Below are positions 40,365 to 49,700 of a DNA stretch of 55,793 nt, piece by piece. The notes beneath the pieces are model-generated. The model saw only the letters and a list, made by a program, of their open reading frames with translations, ran no database searches and had not been told where the DNA came from. A program made the translations under genes and the position numbers. This stretch comes from Gracilaria caudata. Taxonomy: Eukaryota; Rhodophyta; Florideophyceae; Gracilariales; Gracilariaceae. Within the stretch, counting starts at the first letter, position 1; each line of letters begins with the position of its first letter. The stretch covers positions 1-55,793 of the forward strand of contig JASCIV010000063.1 in assembly GCA_030374735.1 (NCBI GenBank), written 5' to 3'.

Positions 40365-41159
40365 TTAGGACGCGTGCGATAGCGACGACTCCGACTGCTG
40401 TTCCATGTCATTGAGCTTGTCGTCTTGGTCGGCGGCCGCCTCCTTTCGTCGAGCCGATCGCGCCGCCAACCACGTGGCGCCGTATAGTAGCGCGGCCAGC
40501 ACTAAAACGCCAACCACACCACCTGCCACCTTGCCGCCGTCCACGCCGCTGGCGTCCATGGCCACCGCAGTCACGCTCAGTCGCTTGTTAGGAGCCTCCG
40601 TCCATCCCGAAAACGAGCACACCTTGCCGTCATGCTCCTCCACAAATATGTACAGCACGTCCGATTTAATGCTCACTTTCTGTCCAGTGAACGCGATTTC
40701 GCCGTCCTTTCTGGTGCGAACAAACACCACTCTCGACACCTCTCGCGTGCCGCAAATCATCGTGGACGGCTGCGTGCCAGAGCGAGCCTCCGCCCAAGCC
40801 ACATTCGCCTCGCCAAACTCGTCTTTCGCACTTTGTGCCACCTTTCGAAGCGCGCCATCCTCCCAGTCCATCGCCGTGCCACTCGCCACCAGCACGCGCG
40901 CATCCGCCACGCCGCCCCACTTGGAGCATCTCGCGCCGTCATAAAACGAAAACTCCGGCGACACCGCGGCGGTACCCCTTGCAAAGCCCTTGCTCTCAAT
41001 CTCCTGCACGTCCTTTCCGAACGCCGTGGCGCATCCCGCCGACCCGCGCAGCGCGGACGTCAGAAACGGCCAATGAAGATGAGCGGCGGAGAAAGCGCCA
41101 AACACGCTCACGCACAATTGTGCAGTCGCCGCCGTAAGCAGCAGCAACCTCGTCGCCAT
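40365..41159 (-). CDS. Type I membrane protein with signal peptide, unknown
   Basis: Length is 264 aa from the ATG at 41159; the frame begins at 41171 only by TTG. Residues 1 to about 22 are a signal peptide (MATRLLLLTAATAQLCVSVF). The lumenal part (~190 aa) has four cysteines (CATAF, CSKW, ICGT, VCSF) and a beta-rich pattern such as SRVVFVRTRKDGEIAF and DVLYIFVEEHDGKVCSF. A transmembrane helix follows (VAGGVVGVLVLAALLYGATWLAA), then a short cytosolic tail RSARRKEAAADQDDKLNDME. The layout suggests an ER/Golgi or plasma-membrane single-pass protein. I found no family. It is divergent from the MYB gene. Confidence 0.75.
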   Translation of the reverse strand: MATRLLLLTAATAQLCVSVFGAFSAAHLHWPFLTSALRGSAGCATAFGKDVQEIESKGFARGTAAVSPEFSFYDGARCSKWGGVADARVLVASGTAMDWEDGALRKVAQSAKDEFGEANVAWAEARSGTQPSTMICGTREVSRVVFVRTRKDGEIAFTGQKVSIKSDVLYIFVEEHDGKVCSFSGWTEAPNKRLSVTAVAMDASGVDGGKVAGGVVGVLVLAALLYGATWLAARSARRKEAAADQDDKLNDMEQQSESSLSHAS

Positions 41160-41980
41160 CTTCGCGCACAAGCGCCCCCACGGCGCGACGCGTCCGCGCC
41201 ACGCCCATGTGCTGCTCGTCTATACCGCCATGCCCTCCGCCGTGCGCGCGCGCGCGACGCGGGACAAGCGCGCGGAAAGAGCGCGCGCCCGCAGCGGCTG
41301 CTCCTGCGCAGCTTACGGCTGCGCGGCCCGCGGCGTTGCGCTCGGCGTCGCGCCCGACGCATCACGTCATAGACTTCTCTTCAGCTCCGACAACCTGACG
41401 GCGGCACAGCACTGTCACGTGCGCGCCGCCTCGCGTTCTGTAAGCCGCCGGCACGCGTCGCCGCTCTCCGCGCCACACGTGTACGGCGCCACTCGTGGCG
41501 CGTTTGAAACGCGCGCCGATGATCACGGCTTGAACCGCAACGCCGCGCGTTTGAAATTTCAAACGCGCGTTCAAAACGGCGTGGCAGCTCCCACGTCCGA
41601 GACACAGCGCGCAGCGCTTCGCTGCTGCGTCCGCGTGCGTCTGCGACCTTCTTCGCACGCACGCCAGTGTACCGCAGCGTCCCCCTCTCGCTTGAACCCT
41701 GCCGTGTCCGTGCTTCAATCGCTCCCCCATCGCCCCTACCTTCTATCCGTTGTAGCTCTCTGCCACCCCCCACAACTCCTCCCCCCCCACTACCACACCC
41801 CCTGCGCTCTCGTCCTCCTCCGTGCTGCCCTCTCAGCCATGCAAGCCTGACCTTCCTGTCTAATCCGTCTTCCAATTCTGCTACTCCAACCGTCCCATTT
41901 CGCTAAATACCACCCTTCCTCAACCCCCCTCCTCTCACCCTGCCTCCCCTCCACACCCCAAACCTCTCTTTCTTTCCGCA
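41160..41980. promoter_or_regulatory. Divergent promoter of type I membrane protein and 3R-MYB
   Basis: 821 bp. The left part is very GC-rich; the right ~280 bp (about 41690-41980) is a pyrimidine-rich leader up to the MYB ATG. Two TTTGAA-centred palindromes lie in the middle: GCGCGTTT-g-AAACGCGC at 41498-41514 and a perfect 26-bp one at 41544-41569, followed by AAAACGG (MYB/MSA-like core) near 41573. Confidence 0.5.
41544..41569. promoter_or_regulatory. Perfect 26-bp palindrome with TTTGAAATTTCAAA core
   Basis: CGCGCG, GTTTGAAATTTCAAAC at the centre, then CGCG closing symmetrically. It places two TTTGAA (CHR-type) half-sites head to head. The position is about 410 bp upstream of the MYB start. 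Confidence 0.5.
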
Positions 41981-44815
41981 ATGGAGCATCATCACCCACA
42001 ACATACCCCAACTGATCCATCCAACGATCATCACCGTCCAAACCCCGCACACGATCCGCCTCCCCATTCGCAAACTCATACAACACCCTCACATTTTGTT
42101 CCGCCCCCCCCGGTCGACGTGCACAACGTCCCGCACACCTCTCACATGCACCACCCGCCGGTACCCGCCCAGCCCGCCGCGCCCCGTCCGTCTCAACAGC
42201 CCGCCACATTTTCGTTCTCCATGCCGCTCAACGTTCATTCGGCGTACCTATTTCCGCCCGACGACATCTACTCCAAAGATGATCCCAATCTGTTTGCCCA
42301 TCTGCACCCGCCGCCCAAAGAAGTCGATTCATTTCTCATCTCCCCGTCGAAGCTAATGTCTGCCCCACCGCCACAGCGAGCACCTGGTCCGCCAATTCTT
42401 ACGCACCCCTTTCCGCATCCGCCGCACTCCAATGCCTGCGCCTCTGCCTCTGCCTCTGCCTCCGTCTCCGCCTCCGCCTCTGTCGGCTTCGAACATCAGC
42501 CCAACCCCGAAGCGCTGTTTGCACAGCACTCGTACAACGAACAGCTTCTGTTGCGTCGTATGCGAGCTCAACGAGCTGAGAATCTTACCCGTCCTGTACC
42601 TGTCAATCCACCTCGAAATGGACGCAAGCGTCCACCAAAATCAAAGGCGAAACCAGTGCAGAAAGTGTCCACGGCGGAAGCAGTGCGTCTAGTTGCTCAA
42701 ATGGATCGCCCTCCTACGCGTCGTTCTTCAAAGGGTGGTTGGACGCGTGACGAAGACGATATGCTGCGCGTTGTGGTCATGGAGCATAGCGAAAAAAACT
42801 GGAAGGATATCGCCAAGGCGCTCAACGCATCATTTCCTGGCAGCAAGCGAAATGATGTGCAATGTCTGCACCGTTGGCAGAAAGTATTGCAACCTGGTTT
42901 GAAGAAAGGGCCGTGGACACAACATGAGGATGACACCATTACTCGACTGGTAGCCTCCCTTGGTGCGAACAAGTGGAGCCTCATTGCGAAACAGTTGCCA
43001 GGTCGAATTGGAAAGCAATGCCGCGAGCGTTGGTTCAATCACCTCAATCCAGAGATCAATAAGGATCCTTGGACAGAGCAAGAGGAGCGCATACTCCGAG
43101 AAGCACATGCTCGTATCGGCAACAAGTGGGCCGTAATTGCAAAGTACTTGCCCGGTCGAACAGACAACGCAATCAAGAACCATTACAACGCCACCCAACG
43201 ACGGGCGGCTACACGCAAACAGGGACGCAAAGGAAAAACCAAGGCCTCCGCTCACACATCGTCCGACTCCAACAGTTTTGTCTCGAATGCTTCTGCGGCG
43301 CAAAAGAAGCCTGAAAACCCGCAAGCTCCTGTGCATAACGTTCGTTCCAATCCAGTTCCGATTCGCCCAGCCGTGCAGCCGCAACCTCCAGCAAATCCCT
43401 CACAAGCCATGAATGTGGCCACATTATCGACAGTGACGAAGGATGACACCTCGGTGCCACCGCCTGAGAGGAAGGTAGATGTTAGCAAGTTGGTTACGCC
43501 TCCATCTGCTGCTAGTATCCTCAAAGATATTACGAACACCCCTGCTGAAGGGGGTGATGTCGGAGAGGAGAAGAAGGTTGCAAAGAGAAAGCTATCCCCA
43601 ACGTCGAAGTCCAGTCCGAGTGTAGTGAAGAAAGCACGCCTCGGGGCTATGTGCTCTTCGCATCCCTCTTCCTCGCTCAACCATACGTCGAGGTCGAGTT
43701 CTTTGCACGAGCCTCAGCATGCGTCATCTACCGTCACCAGACCAGATGCACCGATGAAGCACGATAGTAGCGGCTCTGCATCTGGGAACGACTCTATTCG
43801 TGGAAGTGATCGGACACTAACATCAACAGGCCCGGATGATGTAGCTGGACATCCTCCGCCAATGAATGACATCCTGAATCCAGTGGGGAGTGATGGAGGT
43901 GATTCTGACCCTGCAAACCAGAAGGGCTCGCGGCATGAACACAGCCTAGCCAATGGCGATTTTGCTGATTTCAAGATCCCGGGTCTTACTCCGCGCAAAC
44001 TGATTCGCCAGTTAGAGACGATGGATCCAGACCCGAACGCAATGCGACAGTACATTGGCCGCAGTCCGGAATCGCAACGACATCGGAATGATTCCTTTGC
44101 GCGTCGAGCTGAATTCGAAAAGACGGTTTCTGAAGACGGCGAAGATAAGGCTCTAATGACAAACTGTGATTTCGGTGCGTTACCTTCGACCGATGTGCCG
44201 CTAAAGAATGAGTCTCCCTGTAATCGCACTGGTAGATCCTCGTTATTTTTCACGACCCCTCCCCGTAACAGTTTGCTCTCTGTTCTGCGAGAGCCTAATA
44301 GCACTGCGAACGAGAGCCCTTCGAATTCGTTTTTGTTCCGCGCATCTGGCTTGGATGGGACTCCAGGTGTTCCAAGTATTACTCCGCTTGGTAAATCCCC
44401 GGGCTCGCTTTTCTTTAACCCGTCCCCGACGCACGGGACGGGAACAAGCGGTGGCCTGGGCTCGTCACATCGCCCAAGCGGGCTTCTGACACCCGGAGGA
44501 CTGTTCGGCTCCACTCCAAGACTGAGAACCCGGGCGTTAGGAGGACCTCTTCCCTCCCCATTTGACTCTAACTTTATTAGGGAAACGCCGCGTGGCAAGG
44601 AAAACGAAGAGAATGGATTTCCTCTGTCGACACCTCAAGGTTTGAAGACCCCAACTCCTCGCCAGCTGTTGTGGTCTACTCCACAGCATTCGTATGCCGA
44701 TAATGGAAGTGCATTAAGACCCCGCAATCTGAACGGCGCGATAGCTTCAAGTGCTGATCCCATTCAGACTATTGACCAATTCTTAGCTCCCACCCCGGAC
44801 TCTAAGCGTAGATAA
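41981..44815 (+). CDS. Three-repeat (R1R2R3) MYB transcription factor
   Basis: Length is 944 aa, ATG at 41981, no intron. The N-terminal ~245 residues are His/Pro-rich, with an (Ala-Ser)n stretch. Repeat 1 is at about 250-302 (GGWTRDEDDML ... NWKDIAKAL), repeat 2 at 306-354 (GPWTQHEDDTI ... NKWSLIAKQLPGRIGKQC), repeat 3 at 358-405 (DPWTEQEERIL ... NKWAVIAKYLPGRTDNAIKN); each has the regularly spaced Trp residues. This is the 3R-MYB class (animal A/B/c-MYB, plant MYB3R), which controls G2/M genes, in part with MuvB/DREAM. Downstream are proline-directed sites (TP, SP) and short motifs (SILKDITNTPAEG near 510, TTPPRNSLLSVL) like cyclin-dependent-kinase-regulated tails. Its own promoter has TTTGAA palindromes. 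Confidence 0.93.
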   Translation: MEHHHPQHTPTDPSNDHHRPNPAHDPPPHSQTHTTPSHFVPPPPVDVHNVPHTSHMHHPPVPAQPAAPRPSQQPATFSFSMPLNVHSAYLFPPDDIYSKDDPNLFAHLHPPPKEVDSFLISPSKLMSAPPPQRAPGPPILTHPFPHPPHSNACASASASASVSASASVGFEHQPNPEALFAQHSYNEQLLLRRMRAQRAENLTRPVPVNPPRNGRKRPPKSKAKPVQKVSTAEAVRLVAQMDRPPTRRSSKGGWTRDEDDMLRVVVMEHSEKNWKDIAKALNASFPGSKRNDVQCLHRWQKVLQPGLKKGPWTQHEDDTITRLVASLGANKWSLIAKQLPGRIGKQCRERWFNHLNPEINKDPWTEQEERILREAHARIGNKWAVIAKYLPGRTDNAIKNHYNATQRRAATRKQGRKGKTKASAHTSSDSNSFVSNASAAQKKPENPQAPVHNVRSNPVPIRPAVQPQPPANPSQAMNVATLSTVTKDDTSVPPPERKVDVSKLVTPPSAASILKDITNTPAEGGDVGEEKKVAKRKLSPTSKSSPSVVKKARLGAMCSSHPSSSLNHTSRSSSLHEPQHASSTVTRPDAPMKHDSSGSASGNDSIRGSDRTLTSTGPDDVAGHPPPMNDILNPVGSDGGDSDPANQKGSRHEHSLANGDFADFKIPGLTPRKLIRQLETMDPDPNAMRQYIGRSPESQRHRNDSFARRAEFEKTVSEDGEDKALMTNCDFGALPSTDVPLKNESPCNRTGRSSLFFTTPPRNSLLSVLREPNSTANESPSNSFLFRASGLDGTPGVPSITPLGKSPGSLFFNPSPTHGTGTSGGLGSSHRPSGLLTPGGLFGSTPRLRTRALGGPLPSPFDSNFIRETPRGKENEENGFPLSTPQGLKTPTPRQLLWSTPQHSYADNGSALRPRNLNGAIASSADPIQTIDQFLAPTPDSKRR

Positions 44816-45710
44816 TTAGAGACCTAGGCAGAGGATGCCGCCTGACTTGTTTTACTCTTCCCGTCGTGTTTCAGCAGAAGTAGCTTAATAGGTCTTGTGT
44901 ATAAATCATCTTCGCATTTTTCGCTCGCAGCCCCGTTTACCAGTCCATACCATGTGAATGAAAGATGTTGAAATCTACCAATTGTGATTCCTATCTCTGT
45001 CGGAAACAGACGACTGTCCACTTCCCAAAAGAAAGTCAGACATCGACTTGTTTTGAATGCAACCCACGCCCACATTGAGAACGGTGCTGCCCGCAGCAAT
45101 ATGATGCGTGGTTTTCTGTCTTTCGCTCATGGTCTTTGTTCAGAGCTCGAGGGAAAAGCTACTAACTTACCCATCACTTGAAAAACGATAACTTCATTCA
45201 CAAAAATACACAATTCAGCTCGACTCGAGCTGCTCAAGGTTTGAGCAAAGCTCATGCGTTGCTCTTGTTCAGACGAAAATCATCAATGAAGGATCTTCCT
45301 CTTCAAAACGCAACCTTTTGGGCCACACATATTATGTGAGGATGTGAGTTATATGCAATGGGTATCATATAGCATGACAGGGTTGCATATGCATATAAAA
45401 TGTGCTACAGTTTGCCCTTGTAGCTTCTCCTTGTGACAGTTGAAGTGTCGTCGTTTCTTTAAACATTAAATAAATCTTAAATAAATGTAGAATAGTAATC
45501 TCCAAATAAATAGGGACCCACCTATGTTTTTCTGCTTGCATTGTATCCTGCTTACAAGGGTAACACTATGGCAGCGAGACATATACGAGTTCGGCTTGGG
45601 TATAAGCCGCCGAGATTGTTCCCATAAACTTCCGCATCCCACAGACCCTCTTCGGATTTAGTTCTTAGTTGGCGTTCTTCTGCTCGCTTCTTTTCGTCGG
45701 ATTGGGCATC
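44816..45710. other. Intergenic region, AT-rich, no gene
   Basis: 895 bp between MYB and COQ9 (same strand). 45180-45540 is conspicuously AT-rich (TTAAATAAATCTTAAATAAATG) compared with the GC-rich neighbours. It should contain the COQ9 promoter. No protein-like ORF. Confidence 0.6.
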
Positions 45711-46669
45711 ATGTATTCATTATTTCGATATTCACGCTCCGTTTACAGGGTATCCAGACAAACTTCCTTGAACCGAGGCATGCCCAAATTCTTCACATGC
45801 TCTTCACCCACTGAGAAACAATCTGTTCCTACCGAAGAAAGCCCTGCAGCTAAACAGAAACCAGATCCTGCAGCGGGTCAAAACGAAAACGGCAACGAGA
45901 AGAGTAAGGACGAAGAAGAAGAACTCGTTATTTTGTACGACGCCATCTTCAAACAGGTTCCTTCCCATGGATGGACAGATCGTTCAATAGCTGCTGCAGT
46001 GGCTGATCTAGGCTGGTCACCAGCTTCTACGCAAATGATCCCAAGAGGCCCGATTCAAGTTGTGGAGGAATTTGTTAAAAGATGCAATGTTAATCTTGCT
46101 AAGCGGTTAGCTTTGGAAGATGAGAAAGATGGTGCCGCAGCAGGTGGCACAGATCCAGTTGGAAGGGCCACCTTTGCAATTCGAGAAAGACTGGAAATGA
46201 TAGAGCCGTACCATCATAATTGGGCCAACGCGTTGGCCTTGCAGATCCTTCCCCGAAACTCGAGAAAGGCTTTGAGATCATCTGCCTTGCTAATGGACGA
46301 AGTAGCACACTATGCTGGATATAGAGATGCTGATGTAAGTTTAACACGAATCTACTGATTACGATGTTCCAAAGACTGATTCTGCGGAGACAAACTTTGG
46401 CGTTGCTGACCTCTTTCAATGATCGTACATAGGTGTCATGGTATACCGACAGGGCGGTGCTTGGGATGATATACGGTGCCACTGAGCTGTACTGGCTCAC
46501 AGACAAAACACCTGGAAGGCAAGAAACCTGGCGCTTTTTGGAGAAGCGTATGCGAGACTCGCATGAGATAAGGAATGGAATAAGCAATGCTTACTACAAC
46601 CTCATGACGGTTTCCGACGCGGCAAAGGGTACTTTCAGAACAATCATGCGATCCACAGGAGGTTACTGA
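45711..46669 (+). CDS. COQ9: COQ9, ubiquinone biosynthesis protein (two exons)
   Basis: Exon 1 is 45711-46334, the intron 46335-46432 (98 nt, GTAAGT...CATAG), exon 2 46433-46669; 286 aa. The ATG at 45711 is chosen because MYSLFRYSRSVYRVSRQ is an amphipathic, Arg-rich mitochondrial presequence; the frame extends to 45669 only by TTG. COQ9 binds lipid and presents intermediates to COQ7 in the matrix-side coenzyme Q complex. Diagnostic parts are VPSHGWTDRSIAAAVADLGW, PIQVVEEFVKRCN, ERLEMIEPYHHNWANALAL, MDEVAHYAGYRDAD|VSWYTDRAVLG, and YGATELYWLTD ... WRFLEKRM. The intron falls exactly inside the conserved ...D(x)SWYT segment, confirming the join. It is convergent with ADA2, 47 bp between stops. 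Confidence 0.93.
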
Positions 46670-46716
46670 GTTAAACTAGTTAGCGTTGTCAGTTTTACTA
46701 TTTTACATGGCCTTCC

Positions 46717-49700
46717 TCAAGAGGACCACTTCCGCCTCAACCCATACTTCCTCGTCGCCCTCCCCTGCTCTACGCCAGTCGGCATCAATTGGAGCGACTT
46801 GTTTGAATCAGAACTCAGGGTCTGAGAATGGGGATCCACCTGAGGTGTAATGATCTCCAGTTCCTTCACCTTGTGAGTCTTCCTCACAATTCTCCCAGAT
46901 GATCGCCGCGGGATTGAGCGCTTCGCGGCATCCGACTTCCTCTTGCCTCGTTTGCTAACACTCTTCCCCGGTGCTAAGGATGACCCACCTTGGTCATCCC
47001 CGTCCAACACGCCTCCCTTCACTGTGGCAGTGCCGTCGGATGTAGCAACCTCTTCCGCCTGCGACCCATAATGAGTGGAGAAACGTCTCTTCTTCGGAGG
47101 CCTCGGGTCAGGAGAGTTCTCTACAAAACGCCGGCTCCGCTTCTGAATTCGTGACGACCTTCGCGTCGGTGCCACGGCGGATCTCGGCGGAGATGATTTT
47201 CTGGGGCGCAGCGATCTCCGTCTCCTGGCAGGGCTCCCCTCCTCATCCTCATAATCCTCACTCTCGGCCCCCACGCCCTCGGAAACGACTTCCTCGGAAA
47301 CGACTTCCTCGGACTCATCTATGACTTGAGGGGCCTTCCGGGCCGCGTCCTGGTCACTCCGCCCACGCCTGGCGTCCCTGGTCGCCTTACCTCGACGCTT
47401 CTTCCTCGCTCCCCCCTGTTTCACCCTGCCTGCCTCCCTGCGAGACTCGAAGCTCGGCTGATAATCCGGGTCATCGCTCCCAGGCTTACTTTCGGGCTCC
47501 CCCGCGGAACTGGAAAGGGATTCGCGGGCGGACTCCTGACCGTCATCTTCGTCAGTCTCCGCCTTTCCTTCGTCCAGCAAGATCTCCTCGATCTCCGAAC
47601 CCGCATCGTCTCCAGTGACGCCCACACGGTCGGGGTTCGGCTCGCCACGTGAACTCTCCGTCAAAGGAGATTTCTCGGCCTCCCCGACTGAGCTGCCAGG
47701 TTTGTCTTCACGTTCCGCGCTGGTCATCCTCTTCGCGCCGCGGCTCTCGTTTTCGTCGTTCGCCATCTCGTTGGACCCGCGTGCAACAGCAGGACTGGCC
47801 TCTCCAGCAGGCGATCCCGTAACTCGGTGACCAGACGTGTCTTCGAATCCTTCCGACCGGATCGATGTGAGCGCTTCGGGAACCCTGATCACGGGCTTCG
47901 GGGGGGCGGGGACGATGCGGGAGTCCTCGGTCTGAAAACGGGCAGCATGCCCGCCGACGTGCACAGACTGAGGCTCAACGACCACACTGGGGGTATCCGG
48001 AGCGGGGGGGAGAGGTTGAGGTTGTAAGTACACTCTCCCAGCCGTAGCATTGACACTAGGCGTACCCCTTGCATGCTCAGCGATCGAGGCCTGCAGTCCT
48101 GCCTTGTTCATGCCGTTAAGTTCATCGGCGCTAGCCTCAGACCGCACCATCAGATTCGCAGCAGGGGCGCCTTGCGTGCACCCCATATGTTTTGGCGGCG
48201 TTTGTAACTCTCCACCGCGATCATTCTGGTCAGACGCGGAGCAATTTCGGGCTCTTTGTCCAAGGTAGAGGCGTTCGGCTCCCGTTGCATTGTTGCCGGT
48301 GCTCTCGCGTTGTCCAGATTGCAAATAAAGATCCGAAAATCTGGCCATGCTTTGTGGCAGCTGCAAATGAGAGGTGGCGGGCGGCACATTCACATTCGAG
48401 ACGGACATCACATCCATGGGGACATGCGACTGCACACCGCGAGTGGGTTGGTGAGCAGAGTTCCTTAGATAGACTCTTCCTTGGTCGGGTGCGCGGTTAG
48501 ACACACCTCCACTTTCACCGTTTCCATCATCGGGGGCGACTGGGGCATCACGACCTAGGTGTGTGGCCGCGCCTTGCCCATGATGCACTTGACCGTTGGC
48601 GAGTAAGACATCCCCCTCACCATCTTCGAGCGGATCCCCTTTCCCCACTCCAATACGATTAGGCAAAGCTTTCCCGGGGGGTCGTATGATAAGCCTGAGG
48701 ACAGATCGCGGTCGCGATGAAGCTGCCGGTTGTGTTTGATCAGCTTGCTGTTCCGGGCTTTCAAACACGCGCTCGGACCCCTCGCTCAAAAACGCTGCCA
48801 ACCCTGCTGGGCTGTGTTCCTTGTGGCTGGTCGCGGAACCTGGAGCGTTCGCAGTGGACGATGGGAGGAAATGGTATGTTCCACCTTCAGAAGCGCGTGA
48901 CGGCGCATTCTTGCTCGCTGGAACATAACCGGAGGAAGTCGAGATCTTCTGCTGAGTCTCCTCAAATACTCGCGCAGGCCTATCTTTGGTGGAGTGAACC
49001 AACGGTTGGCGATCATCCTGAGCCGAATTGCTCTCTTGGGGTTTATGCATCTCGTCCCCCTTGTGTTCACTGAGGCCAACGCTTTCCCCTGTGACCAACT
49101 CTATCTCAACTTCCCTCTTTTTGACAACTACAACCTGTCCATTGCCTTTGTCCCCTTGGCCCTCTCCGACCAGCCCCGGCTCCTGTTTGATGTCAGGCGA
49201 CATGCGTTCCGCGTTGTTCTCGGGGATATGGGTAAGGAAGTCGAGAAGCTCCTTGTCCATCACGCGCGAGGAGCCAGACTTGCATCGGGCAGAGCCGCGT
49301 TCCTCCCTGCCATGTTCGTTGTTATCAGAAAGTACGTGATTGTTAACAACTTGTGGCAGAGTAAGCGGGGGGAGGATGAGAGAATCCTTGTCCTCACCGT
49401 GGCTGGCATCCTTCTTCGCAGTGGAGCCGCTCTGCCCGTCCACGTGATCAAGACTCCGCGCAAAATTGGCCGGGGGTACAACGATTTTTTCCGACGATGA
49501 TTGTTTATCATTTCGTCGCCTCTGTTGCAGAGCAGTTACTGTTAAGAGCGTAACAGACTTCATTTCCAAGAAAAAGGTAGGCGGAATATGAAGCGCAGCG
49601 CATAGACTTCTCTCTGCGGGGGACAATTGAGAAGCATCCTCCATATCATCAACGGGTTTTGGAGGAGGAGGCATGCTCGCGCTCGAGACCATTCGTCGCA

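Noticed and set aside
40405..41850. Plus-strand ORFs over the type I membrane protein and its promoter
   Set aside because: Antisense shadows in GC-rich sequence; the minus-strand frame has a signal peptide and a transmembrane helix.
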